A DNA stretch of 64,000 bases from Rhizopus sp. PT2906. Taxonomy: Eukaryota; Mucoromycota; Mucoromycetes; Mucorales; Rhizopodaceae. The first letter of the stretch is position 1; the number at the start of each line of letters is the position of its first letter. Location: contig JAMYHX010000209.1 in the NCBI GenBank assembly GCA_025529335.1, positions 1 through 64,000 of the forward strand, written 5' to 3'. The position numbers were made by a program, and so were the translations under genes. A model generated the notes under the pieces. It was not told the DNA's origin. It searched no databases and saw nothing but the letters and a program-made list of their open reading frames with translations. Below, piece after piece: positions 11,454 to 21,863 of this stretch.

Positions 11454-11700
11454 AACACTACATACACCAAAAAATAGGTTAATGTTACAGGCACTACCTA
11501 TGATGTCGTCCAACAAAACTATTCAGTATATAGCGTCAAGCTAAACATAACTTTATAAAGCCGCCCTCTTGTTTCTTTTCAAGAAGAACAGAGATAAAAA
11601 GAAAATTTTCTAATTTTATGTTGTCAGTTCGGCCAATAAAGACCACTTTTGATAAATCCGTATTGCATTGTTTTGCCTATTTTCAGGTGCATGAAGTGTT
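11454..11700. mobile_element. MITE-like element, copy 2
   Basis: The element is 247 bp. AACACTACATACACC (11454-11468) and GGTGCATGAAGTGTT (11686-11700) form the ends, and TAGG/CCTA pairs extend them. The interior 11481-11570 matches the block at 21642-21730 at high identity by eye. It has no coding capacity. It belongs to the same family as 6519-6928. It lies about 170 bases upstream of the PPR gene start, so it could contribute to that promoter. Confidence 0.65.
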
Positions 11701-11867
11701 GGCCAAAGATAATTAAAGACTAACTTGTTTATCTGATAAATCTATCCCAGCTAAAGCCAGAAAGTGACTTGTCAATTTACAAGTCATGAACCTGAGTTTG
11801 ACCCTGGGGCTGCCCTATTTCAAAATATAGTCCTTTTTGTATTCGAGTATACAAGTATGCCAAAGGG

Positions 11868-13370
11868 ATGGTACTTCGTCCCCTCTTATGTTCTAGAAAT
11901 CTACTTTTTTTATACCAAAGGATTTTAACCAACCACACCTGCTTACAACGCCCATACTCTACACTATTAAACACCTCATTTAAAAAATCACTCTTGGAAT
12001 ATTCATTGACAAAAGATATCAATGCACTCATCAAACAGTTACCTACACATGGACCAGAATCTACGTCGGCATATTTATATAATGCTGCATTAAATAAATG
12101 TGTAAAGATTCGACAGTTTGATCACATGGACCAGATTATGACTTTGATGAAAGAAAGAGGAGTACAAATGGATAGAGCAACATACAACATTTTATTACGA
12201 ATCGAATTAGAGCAGCCAAACATTACACAACAAGATATGTTCAAACTGTATCAAAAGATGATATCTCAGTCCATTCGTCCGAGCATCGTCACATTCAACA
12301 CGTTTATAAAGTACGCCTGTCAACACAAACATTGGGAAGCGCTTCCGCAGTGGCTAAGCCTGATGGAAGAACACCGCCTGAAGCCAAATAGAATTACTGC
12401 ACAAACGATATTTAAATGTCTTGTTCTAAATATGAACGATCCATTTTTATCAGAAGCGTTTGATAAAGTATCATCTGCCGTGCCAGAAGCGAGTTATGAG
12501 AAGGAGTCATTTTGGAATGCGGCTATTGTTGCACTAGTCAAGGACAATAAGGCGGATGTGGCATTAGATATACTCAATATGATATTTAGTAAAGAAAAGC
12601 CGCAGACGACTGATACTTACAACACCATGATCTTGACGCTGTGTCGTCAAGGTAACCTAGAAAGCGCACATCAATTGTTGGACTCGATGATACACAATAA
12701 CAAGATACCCAACCCTGACATCATCACATTTACTACTCTGATTCATGCCATTGTTAAACAAGGAGGAGATGAAGTAAAGCAATTGGATGACATTGTGAAA
12801 TTATATAAAAAACTACAAGAGCAAGGCTTACGATCAAACAATGTATTAAATTCAGTCCTGCTAGCCTATTTTGTAAAGAACCAACACTTGCACAATCAAA
12901 AGACAGTAGAAAAGATGTACAGGCTTGTTTTGAGCAATAGAGATGAAGCAAGAACTCAGAGCCAACCTGGTGATGTTGAACTTGTCGAAATGTACATCTA
13001 TAACATGCTGATCGATTTCTATTTCTCTCGTTCTCGTTTGAAAAAGTCAGGGCGTATTCCTGAACAGCCATTTGTATTGCTGAAGCATGCCATGAACCAA
13101 AGGAAGTTAAAGCCGACTACTTCTACCATGAACATATTCGTGCGAGGCTTGGCTATATATCATAATGATCTGAAAGCGGCAGAGGCAACAATGAATCTTT
13201 TAATGGCAAAAGGTGTGTCCTGGAATGAGAGGACGATATGGTTACTGGTGAAAGCAGCATTTCAACAAGGCAAAAAGGATAGAGCGTATCATTGGATTCA
13301 GACATATGAAAAAGAAAATATCATCAAAGGAGATGGCTTACTATATCTCAAAAACCTGTACAAATTGTAA
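11868..13370 (+). CDS. Mitochondrial pentatricopeptide-repeat (PPR) protein
   Basis: This is one uninterrupted frame of 500 residues. The N-terminus (MVLRPLLCSRNLLFLYQRIL..., then RPYSTLLNTSF) is basic and hydroxylated with no acids, typical of a mitochondrial presequence. From about residue 65, helical 35-residue repeats follow, with PPR signatures such as YNILLRIEL, VTFNTFIKYACQ, TYNTMILTLCRQGNLESAHQLLD and ITFTTLIHAIVK. PPR proteins bind organellar RNA and act in its processing, stability or translation. The specific RNA target cannot be read from this sequence. It is intronless, unlike nearly all its neighbours, which is common for PPR genes. It converges on the Twinkle gene with about 190 bases between them. 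Confidence 0.85.
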   Translation: MVLRPLLCSRNLLFLYQRILTNHTCLQRPYSTLLNTSFKKSLLEYSLTKDINALIKQLPTHGPESTSAYLYNAALNKCVKIRQFDHMDQIMTLMKERGVQMDRATYNILLRIELEQPNITQQDMFKLYQKMISQSIRPSIVTFNTFIKYACQHKHWEALPQWLSLMEEHRLKPNRITAQTIFKCLVLNMNDPFLSEAFDKVSSAVPEASYEKESFWNAAIVALVKDNKADVALDILNMIFSKEKPQTTDTYNTMILTLCRQGNLESAHQLLDSMIHNNKIPNPDIITFTTLIHAIVKQGGDEVKQLDDIVKLYKKLQEQGLRSNNVLNSVLLAYFVKNQHLHNQKTVEKMYRLVLSNRDEARTQSQPGDVELVEMYIYNMLIDFYFSRSRLKKSGRIPEQPFVLLKHAMNQRKLKPTTSTMNIFVRGLAIYHNDLKAAEATMNLLMAKGVSWNERTIWLLVKAAFQQGKKDRAYHWIQTYEKENIIKGDGLLYLKNLYKL

Positions 13371-13561
13371 TAAATAGTATTTCTTTTCTTTTTTTTAGAT
13401 TATTCAAAAGAGGCTCCTTTAACTGTGAACTCTTAAAAGGTTAATTTTTTCTTTTTTACTTCCCATTCACTGTTTAAGGATTTATCTTTTCAATACTTTC
13501 ACAAAGAAGAAGAAGTAATGAAAAAAGAGGACTTCTTTTTATAGGAATGCATTGGAATATT

Positions 13562-14710
13562 TTAATATTTTCGCTTTTTCTGATATATGGATGTTGTTAC
13601 AGAGCGTGAGGTTTTCCTTTCCTCTGGTAGACATTCTTCTATTTTTAATGTCTCTCTGTTAAATTTGTAGTATATCTCTCCTAATGTACCGTCGTATCTA
13701 TTTTTCTTTATGTCGAGTGACCGTGTGTGTTCATACTTTTGAATAATAATTACATTATCTGCCTCCTGAGTAACCTTGGCACTGCCAAAGATCGAGTTGA
13801 TATCCAATCCTTCCCCTGTATCTTTTCTAGGGTGAACAACCAAGGTAATATGTACATCTTGTATAGTAGCAAAGTTTCTTATCTTTGCAATCGCCTGTTC
13901 CTGTAATTCCCATTTGTCTAAACCAGATCTTGCCTGTTGAGATAACATGAACTGAAGATTATCAATAATAATATGTTGAACACCATACATATCAACCGCC
14001 TGCTGACATGCAACTAAAACTTGATGAATAGGTGTGCTACTATGAAAGTTTAAAAAGTATAATGGTAACTATACAACCCCCCTTTTCGTGTCAGCATTTC
14101 TCTTGATATATATGTGTATATAAACCTTTTCAAATTCGTCGGCGTATCTATCAAAATCCCCTGGTGATGCAGATAGATCCTTTTCAGCAAACTGAGAGAG
14201 CATCTTTTTAGCCAGTCGCTTATTTAAAATTTCAAAAGAACCCCACAAAGTAGGCACTCCTTGTTTACAGTAATCTAAACTAAGTTGACTAATGACAGTT
14301 GTCTTGCCTACACCAGTTGGGCCCGTCAAGATAGTTAGTTCACCTCGTCGATGACCCTTGAGAATCTTGTTGAATTCGGGTAAATCACTGCATTGGACAC
14401 CTCTTGTTGCATTCGGATTTATAATCTCTTCATATACATCTCGTCGAAGATCGTTAAATAATAAAACTGTATCTGGCTTATTGACACCTTTTGTGATATC
14501 AGGTCGTTCTTCTTCAAATTGATCTCGTACTGTTTCTAATGTAGGAATTTCTGTAGATTCAACAAGTTCGCTTGTTGCTGTGCTTTGATATCGACATAGT
14601 AATGTAGGCTTATGCATCATATGAGCACAGTAAGATGGCGCTAATCTTGAAGCATTACGTCGAATGTGCGGTTTAGCTATAACTAAACTTCTTGTTAATA
14701 GCCTATGCAT
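13562..14710 (-). CDS. TWNK: Twinkle-type mitochondrial DNA helicase, helicase domain only
   Basis: Two exons (14710-14126, 14068-13562; intron 57 nt with a GTTTAT donor) give about 363 residues. The join reads FEK|LPLYFLNFH, matching the family exactly there. Residues 1-45 are basic, Arg/Ser-rich and acid-poor, fitting mitochondrial import. A linker (LLFNDLRRDVYEEI) precedes the DnaB/RecA-like core: Walker A GPTGVGKTT at 130-138, LWGSFEILN, Walker B HIIIDNLQF near 227-235, TLVVHPRK and FGSAKVTQEADN. Twinkle unwinds mtDNA at the replication fork as a hexamer. The usual N-terminal zinc/primase-like half (metazoan Twinkle is near 680 residues) is missing, and the only space upstream is a 75-base gap to RPC82. 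This is therefore a helicase-only form rather than a truncated gene model. Confidence 0.9.
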
Positions 14711-14784
14711 GACTGACGCACGAAAAAAATAAAAATAAAAAAAAACAAAGAAAACAGGTTCGAGCGCAGCTGTCAATTTTTTAT

Positions 14785-16815
14785 TTAAAAGTCTCGAAGG
14801 ACCATAATCATTTCATCAAGTCGTGCCTTTGCAATCTCGATTCGTTCCATCACTTTATTCATATTTCCTACTTCTGCCTTGTCAATTTCGTTCAACAGGT
14901 CGATATTACTGGCCACATCGGACCGACTTAGCTTTCCTAATAACCAGTCTCTCTTTTGTAATTCCTCCGTTTTACGTTGTTGTAAGTTTGTGATGGTTCG
15001 ATAGATATCATGGATCAAGTTATCATAACATTTGTCAAGTGGAACATACCAAAGATGAAAAGAGTGATTCGCTGCTTTGTCATGGAATCGAGGAATTTCC
15101 TAACGCGAACCCCATTTTTTGATATTGATTGTCATTCTCTTGGACAGTTTTCTTACCTGTATTTCGACTATACCAGCAATAAATAAAGCTTCAAGCTTTC
15201 GTCTTATATCACGCAAGGGAATCATAGATATCTTCTGAAGTTGAGTATCAGTCAATTTGTCCTTGTCAAGTAAGATTCGTATTAGACAGCAACAGTCTTT
15301 TCCATACCGCTCAGTAACATAGCCTTCAAACAGTCTTTTCTTCATGTTGGATCTTAGCTTTTTAAAGTTAACTGCGTAATAGCCTGTGCCACGTTCATCC
15401 ATTGGTGTTAGAAATCCTACTTGGTCCGCAACCAGCAGCCGCACATAGCCTTCAATCGCTGTAGCAGCATCACGGCTTTTATTTGTGCTTGAACCATGGG
15501 GAAACACAATGTCACCTCGCGTCAACAATTCTGGTGGCAGCATATTGGCAATATGTGTTGACATTGAGGGTGCTACATGTAAAGATGAATTTACAGAAAA
15601 TTTCATTGTCTATGGTGGATTCCTTACGAGACATATCTTCCTTCACTCTCTTCATTTTATCTTTTCCATTTCTGAGAAATGCTTTGATGACTACACCAGC
15701 GGTGCGATTGATTCGATCGATAGCATAATCACTTATCATCTGTTAATTATCAAAAGGACAACTTAATATACTATATTTGAATAATATGCTGATCAAAATT
15801 ACATTATTTCGAAAAGCTATATTGTATTTTTCATAGTTTAGTGCGAAAAAGACAGTTGGATCTACTTCATAAGGTAAGTCATCCTCTACTGCCATGCGCT
15901 AATAATAAAAGTCATCAACATATGCATATAGTCTGTACATTGCTTACCTTTGATTCCAGTGTGTGTCCATTCATTTTTCGTTTCTACAAAATGTTAGTTC
16001 CTTGTTACTTCCTGAATCTGTTCCTTAAAATTACCATGCCTATTCGTTCCGGTTCAAACACCGCATCACTTTGTACCTGAGATGTTAACCTTAATGCCCT
16101 TTTGTCCCTTGGTGTCATGATCGTGTATCTTTCAGATTCATCTTCTCCATTTTGACCATCAAATGGCACTCTGCTATGACTTGAGACTACTGCTGTTATG
16201 AACTGATCTATGGCCATTTTTGTAAACGCTCTCTCATAAGCTGCCTCTGCAAAAAGAAAAAAGTATATAAGTCACTATATGTATATATTTATCAGTGTAC
16301 CATTATTATGCTTTGCATTATCATTTGGTGCTAATTTCTTGATTTGATTAATTGTAAGTCTTCCATGCAAAAATAATAGTTGACATACGGCAGAACCCTA
16401 AATAAAAGAAAAAGTGAGATTATTCTTGTCACTGATACGACCAAAGGTAACATACAGCCTTTCCATAATGTTCTTCAGTTACACGTAGTATTCGACTCAT
16501 GCGAAGACGCATCAATATCTTGTGTGGCTTGATTTCATAAACAGTATTTTCCCTCCATTCCTCTGAGAAGCAGATAATTCCATGATGTATCAAAACAGTC
16601 AGTACTTCCTTTACACATTTTGATGTGTAACGAGTATGCCGTATTAGATCATGCAGCGATAATCGACCTTTGATCAGCAACTGTTCTGTCACTTTCTACA
16701 TAGAGAGTTATCATTATTAAAAACGCATATGGACAGCTGATAAGTGACATACTGAAGCATAGATTCCAAACTCTTCCTTTATTATTTCTTTACAAAGACG
16801 TGATTCAACTGACAT
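14785..16815 (-). CDS. RPC82: DNA-directed RNA polymerase III subunit RPC3 (RPC82/POLR3C)
   Basis: The start MSVESRLCKEIIKEEFG (ATG at 16815) is split by short introns from VTEQLLIKGRLSLHDLIRHT, VLIHHGIICFSEEW and LRVTEEHYGKA. These form the extended winged helices that typify RPC82. Further exons carry FITAVVSSHSRVP, DYAIDRINRTAGVVIKAFL and MSTHIANMLPPELL. The last of these is reached by a 56-nt intron whose join reads EDMS|PPSMSTH. The final two exons are a winged helix (LTDTQLQKISMIPLRDIRRKLEAL) and a coiled C-terminus ending MIMVLRDF. RPC82 with RPC34 and RPC31 forms the Pol III heterotrimer that opens tRNA and 5S promoters. The exact exon ends in the middle are approximate. The stop lies 75 bases before the Twinkle start. 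Confidence 0.9.
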
Positions 16816-17375
16816 GTGTAGATTAGAGACTGTATTAAGAGGAAAAGCACACAAAAATGTATGCATGTGAGAAAGTGCCCTTTCTTACTGAATAATCGGC
16901 TAGTTTGATTGGCTAAATTTTGGTAGGAGATACAATTTCCAAGATAGAGAGAGATACGATTAAACGGATTTTTATATATAAATAATGAAATAGAATGACT
17001 TTGTTTAGAGTTGAATTGATAGCTTTATTTATATAATATATTGTTAATAAAATATGGATATTTATATTAAGTAAATTTGCTTTTTCTAATCCTTAGGTTA
17101 TTCTTTACGAATTCAACTAAGGAAGAAAAGAGAAAACAATCAAACGTGCATAAATAAGTAATAGCTTGTAACCATCAAGTGATCAAGCAAAACAAATTCA
17201 CTTTACTTTTTACATATTTCAATAATTAAACCACTAATGGGCGCACAATTATAATATTACACCTTTCCCGTCCAAAGCAGTTCATAAAGGAAGGATAGTG
17301 GTGACTAAAAAACCCTTTTGGGATCAAGGGTAAAAATGCTTTGGAAGGAGTGAATGGGGTCAAGTGTAAGATACA
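16816..17375. other. Intergenic between RPC82 and a LINE fragment
   Basis: The left part should hold the RPC82 promoter and 5' UTR. The right part, about 17270-17375, lies downstream of the LINE ORF stop and may be the LINE 3' UTR. No ORF or RNA gene is seen. Confidence 0.5.
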
Positions 17376-18450
17376 CTAGTGAGAAGGACAAGAGAGGAGC
17401 CATTCTAAGAGTCTTTGCCCGAGGTGAGTGGGCGGAGTCGGCGGAAGCTTAGCGTGATAGAGGCAATCGAGTTCGTACAGGATTCTGCATATAGTTGGCC
17501 AGCGAATGCTCCACGAGAGTGTTGTGTTAGGAGAGCGAGATTTCCTGGTAGGTAGCATATTTAAAAGGAAGGATAATAGGTCATAAATGGTTTGGGACAT
17601 CATGAGTCTACTGTGCATCTGGAGACAGTGAATGGTATGGGCTTTTGTAAAGGGCTGGCCAGGGTGCCGAGGGCAGGTTTTGTATCGACCACCAGGGAGC
17701 CAGCCAAGACGCCAACGTATGCAGCGACTTCTTTCACGCTTGGACATAGGTAGCCATAGGACAGGATCAAGAGAGATAGTTGGGCGACAGTGCGTAAGGA
17801 GAACGGAGGCATGCGTAGAACGTTTATTGCTGAGGTTGTCTTGGCGGTATTTTCGTTGTATCGACCTTAAAGAGTGACGATCCAGGAACTCTGGGTCGGG
17901 AAGCATCTCTTCCAGATGGGTGGCCTAGAGAGCTTGTAAGATTGCAGAGTATAAGCACGTTCCTATATGTTTGGCAGTTTCGACATATGTAGCATTACCG
18001 TGGTGGAAGATGTGTGAGAACCATCGAAAATCCGACGCAAACAGGCGTTTTGGACATCTTCCAGTTGTTTGTTAAGGAATATGGTGATCTTGGTAATGGC
18101 CAGGCCGTATTCCAGTTGAGCACGAACAATGTGGCTGTAAAAGCGGGTACCAAGGAAAGGAGAAAAGCCTTTAGAGTGAACACCAATAGTTGAGAGTTGG
18201 TTCATAGTGGCAAGGGCTTTGGTTTGTTTTGATTGACCGACGCAACAGCATCGAGATAGCCACCAGGGCGAAAAGGAATTTCGAGATAAGGAAAGGAAGG
18301 TTGCTTTGGAATTGGTTCGCCATAGAGAGTGTAACTTGGCGGCAGTTGCGTTGGGTCGAATATAACACATTTACTTGGATTCCATCGGTACTCAAGCTTG
18401 TAACTATGATCTTCGCAAAATACGCAAACGAGTGATGATATATATAACAT
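17376..18450 (-). pseudogene. 5'-truncated LINE (non-LTR retrotransposon) reverse-transcriptase fragment
   Basis: Three frame-broken pieces lie in order on the minus strand. The first (from about 18435) reads CEDHSYKLEYRWNPSKCVIF and YTLYGEPIPKQPSFPYL, the RT thumb region. The second reads KALATMNQLSTIGVHSKGF and VRAQLEYGLAI. The third (17906-17376) reads RSRCIRWRLGWLPGG with a Cys/His-type tail and PICRILYELD-like ending. These match the C-terminal end of a LINE ORF2 as found in Mucorales. The catalytic RT motifs, the endonuclease and the 5' half are gone. Frameshifts near 17960 and 18200 show that the copy is dead. The break at the left end fits incomplete reverse transcription. It sits just upstream of the TatD gene. 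Confidence 0.8.
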
Positions 18451-18585
18451 TTAAAGTGTGTATCAGAATGGTGCATAATGAAAAGGTTAGGTATGTATAT
18501 AGTGTGTATATATATCCTGTGGCTGGGTCTATTGTATATTTCTAGACGCGTTCTTTATTTTATTTCAACCTCAATCTCTTCCAGA

Positions 18586-19676
18586 ATGAGATTTATCGGT
18601 TAGTTAGTTTCTTTACATTCCTTTATATGAAATGCTTAATTTAAATATACATTAGACATTGGAGCAAACTTGACAGACCCTATGTTTAGGGGAATATATC
18701 GCGGAAAGCAAGCTCATGCTGGTAAACTGAATTACCTACTTTTTTTTTTTTTCTTTAATCACTAAACCACAATAGACGACTTTTTACAAGTTATACATAG
18801 AGCCAAGCAGGCTGGTGTTCAAAAGTTGTTTATTACAGGAACTAACTTATCAGAATCTAAAGAAGCAATTGAATATATTGAAAGCAATCCTAAAGAAGGC
18901 AAGTCAACCAAAAAAGATAAAGAAAAAGTGTATTAACAGAGATATATATAGAAGGATTTTTATATACAACAGTAGGCTGTCATCCTACACGTAGCAATGA
19001 ATTTGAAGAGCATCCAGGAGGACCTGACGACTATTACAACAAATTAGCTGAACTGACTCAACACAAGTCTGTGATTGCCATTGGTGAATGTGGTTTAGAC
19101 TATGACAGACTCTTCTTTTGTCCAAAACATGTTCAGAAAAAGTACTTTGAAAGACAGTTTGACTTGGCAGAAAAGACAAGACTGCCAATGTTTTTACATA
19201 ATCGTAACACAGGCAATGATTTCTTTGATCTTGTCAAGGCAAATAGACATCGATTTACAACTGGCATCGTTCATTCTTTCACTGGATCGATGGAGGAAAT
19301 GAAAAAGCTAGTGGAGCTGGATTTGTATATTGGCGTCAACGGTTGCTCACTCAAGACAGAGGAAAATTTGCAAGTAGTCAAGGAGATTCCCGAAGATAAA
19401 TTGGTTATCGAGACAGATGCTCCCTGGTGTGATATTCGTCCTACTCATGCATCTTTTAAACATTTACAGAATGTTCCTAAAGAAGAAATGGCCCTTTACT
19501 CTCCACCAAGCAAAAAGAAAGAAAGGTTTGAGATGGGATATATGGTGAAAAGCAGAAACGAGCCTTGTACAGTAGGGCTTGTACTGCATGCTGTTGCTGC
19601 CATTAGAAATGCAAATCCAAATGAACTTTCAGAAAAGGTTTGGGAGAATACATATAAAGCATTCAATCTAAAATAA
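18586..19676 (+). CDS. TatD-family deoxyribonuclease (TATDN1 homologue)
   Basis: Exon 1 is only 13 nt (ATGAGATTTATCG, 18586-18598). After a GTTAGT intron the reading continues DIGANLTDPMFRGIYRGKQ. Further exons give the TIM-barrel metal-dependent hydrolase: TTVGCHPTR, AIGECGLDYDRL (metal-binding Glu), MFLHNRNTG (His), GIVHSFTGS (His), YIGVNGCSL and IETDAPWC (final Asp). It follows human TATDN1 nearly residue for residue at these motifs, and total length, about 300, is normal. TatD enzymes are 3'-5' exonucleases or endonucleases used in DNA turnover and apoptosis-like DNA fragmentation. The gene converges on RPT2 with about 75 bases between stops. Confidence 0.95.
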
Positions 19677-19751
19677 AAAAAGGTCATGTATTCCATTGAA
19701 TAATTATCGCTTTCTCTTTTATTTCTTATATTTATCCAAACCAATAAAGAA

Positions 19752-21233
19752 TTAAAGGTATAAGCCTTCAGGTGTTCCTTCACTCTTTCTATATAACACC
19801 TTCTCTCTTGCTTTACGGAAGTCTTCTGCTACTACTTTCATACGACGCTCACGTAAAGCCATTAGACCTGCTTCGGTACAAATAGCCTTAATATCAGCAC
19901 CAGATAAATCATCTTTAGACATGACAAATTCTTCCAAATCAACATCTTCAGCCAATGTCATTCTTGAAGTGTGGATATTGAAAATTCTACGCTTTGTCTT
20001 TACATCAGGAAGTGGGAATTCAATCTTACGATCAATACGACCTGGACGAATCAAGGCAGGATCCAAACTTTCAATCTTGTTTGTTGCCATAATCACTTTG
20101 ACATCACCTCTTGAATCAAAACCGTCCAACTGATTAAGCAATTCCAACATGGTACGCTGAATTTCACGTTCACCGCCCGAAGTAGAGTCGTAACGCTTAG
20201 TACCAACAGCATCAATTTCATCAATAAACACAATCGATGGTGCATTTTCTTCAGCGACACGGAATAATTCACGAACAAGCTTGGGACCATCACCAAGGTA
20301 TTTCTGTATCAGTTCCGAACCGACAATACGCAAGAAGGTGGCGCTTGTTTGATTGGCTACAGCCTTTGCCAGTAAAGTTTTACCTGTACCCGGTACACCA
20401 TAGAGAATAACACCCTTTGGTGGTTTAATACCCATTTCTTCATAAAGTTCAGGATGTGTCAGAGGTAATTCGACAGCTTCTTTAATTTCTTGAATCTGCT
20501 TTTCCAAACCACCAATATCTGCATAGGATTCTGTAGGTGCTTTTTCCAACTTCATGACACTCACCATAGGATCTGTATCATCTGCCAATACACCCACGAC
20601 AGACATAGTTTTATGGTGTAACAAGACACTGCATCCAGGCTCTAATAAATCTTTGTCTACGAAGCTCATAACTGAGACATAATACTCTGGCCCAGTGGCT
20701 GAAGAAACAATAACATGGTCGTCATCAATGATTTCTTCCAGTGAACCCACAGTCATTGGTGAACCACGAAGATCGTCCACTCGTGTTCTTTCCTCTTGAT
20801 CTCTTTCCTCTTGAGGCTTGAGTCTTTCTTGATTTTGTACGAATTCCTCTTCGAGTAAGAGATAATCTTTGATACGTTCCATCTTGAGCATCTTGAGACG
20901 ACAGCGTGTTGTAGGAAAGACTAGAAGGTGTTGGCTTATTGATATATAATGTGTATATGACATATACCTTGAGGCAATTTAGCCGTTGTGTCTGGTCCTC
21001 TCTTCTTCTTTTTTCCTACACGAGTAGGAACGGGAGGCTCCCACTTCTTCTTTTTATCTTTTTCCTATTACAACATGTTTGAATGTGAACACCATCAGTT
21101 ATCAATATGGCATCTATACCTTGTCTTTTTTGTCATTGCCTCTTGGCATGCCAGATTGTGAATTTCCCTATTAAAAAGTGTGGTCAAGATCATTGCTTCT
21201 TATTCTACATAATGAAATCTATTTGCTTACCAT
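19752..21233 (-). CDS. RPT2: 26S proteasome regulatory ATPase RPT2 (PSMC1)
   Basis: The reconstructed protein is about 437 residues (human 440). Exon 1 contributes only ATG (21231-21233). A 63-nt intron is followed by GNSQSGMPRGNDKKDK, then an exon with KKKKWEPPVPTRVGKKKRGPD, then the large exon. The N-terminal MGN fits the known N-myristoylation of Rpt2. The order is a coiled coil (LLEEEFVQNQERL), the OB fold, Walker A GVPGTGKT, Walker B IVFIDEIDAVGTKR, the SRH (TNKIESLDPALIRPGRIDRK) and a C-terminal GLYL. The last is close to the HbYX-type tail (family usual YL ending) that docks in the 20S alpha ring. Rpt2 gates the 20S channel. Identification is essentially certain. Confidence 0.97.
21231..21233 (-). 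other. RPT2: Three-base coding exon 1 of RPT2 (ATG only)
   Basis: On the minus strand the sequence reads ...ACAAAATG|GTAAGC, then AATAG|GGAAATTCACAA. The coding part of exon 1 is therefore just the start codon. Joining gives MGNSQSG, which restores the conserved MG start of the family. No other upstream ATG gives it. Confidence 0.85.
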
Positions 21234-21641
21234 TTTGTTATTTTTGGTTTAAAAGAAAAAAACAGAATATAGCAAGAGAAGCTTGCGCGTCCCAATTTCA
21301 AGAGCCGTAGCGGCAACTAAACTGTGACGTACAGCTTGCATTTTTTTGTCGGATAACGAAATAGAAAGTCAAGCGAAGAGACGCTTTATGCGACAGTCTC
21401 TTGCTTTATAGATTGAACCATTATCAATTAAATTGATGGTTTGAAAAGTAGATTTGTTACTAAGAATAGAATATTATCAAATTAGATCTGAATAGGAGCT
21501 TAATTTGGGTAGAGAAAGAAAGTTAATGCTGCTCAAGATACATGCGCATTTCCTGATGTACGTAGTGCTGGCCATTTTCATTTCACCAGTAGGAGTCAGA
21601 TATCGATATATGCGGTGTACAAGGAAATCCACGAGAATGAT
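21234..21641. other. Divergent intergenic region, RPT2/PSO2
   Basis: This is the upstream region of RPT2 on the minus strand. It should hold the RPT2 promoter and perhaps part of that of PSO2. I did not see a proteasome-control element (GGTGGCAAA). ORF 21505-21735 overlaps repeat sequence and is not supported. Confidence 0.45.
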
Positions 21642-21730
21642 AATGTTACAGGTACTTCCTGTGATGTTGCCAACGAAACTTGTCCATGTACGGCGTCACG
21701 CTAAACTTGACTTTTATAAAGTTTCAAGAG
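21642..21730 (+). mobile_element. Fragment related to the MITE-like family
   Basis: About 90 bases beginning AATGTTACAGG match the interior of MITE copy 2 (11481-11570), including the CGTCA.GCTAAAC...TTATAAAG block. A possible degenerate end (TGATGTACGTAGTGCT) lies at 21554-21569. There is no framed inverted repeat, so it is a remnant. It lies about 130 bases before the PSO2 start codon. Confidence 0.5.
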
Positions 21731-21863
21731 ATTGAAACTTTTGGCTGGGTCGCAAATCTGTCACTCAGTATATGCGTGTGACTTGACAAAAATGTTGTTT
21801 CCCTACCAATTAAATAAGCCTCTCTCTCTCTCTCTCTACCCTTTATTTATTTATTTGAGACAT

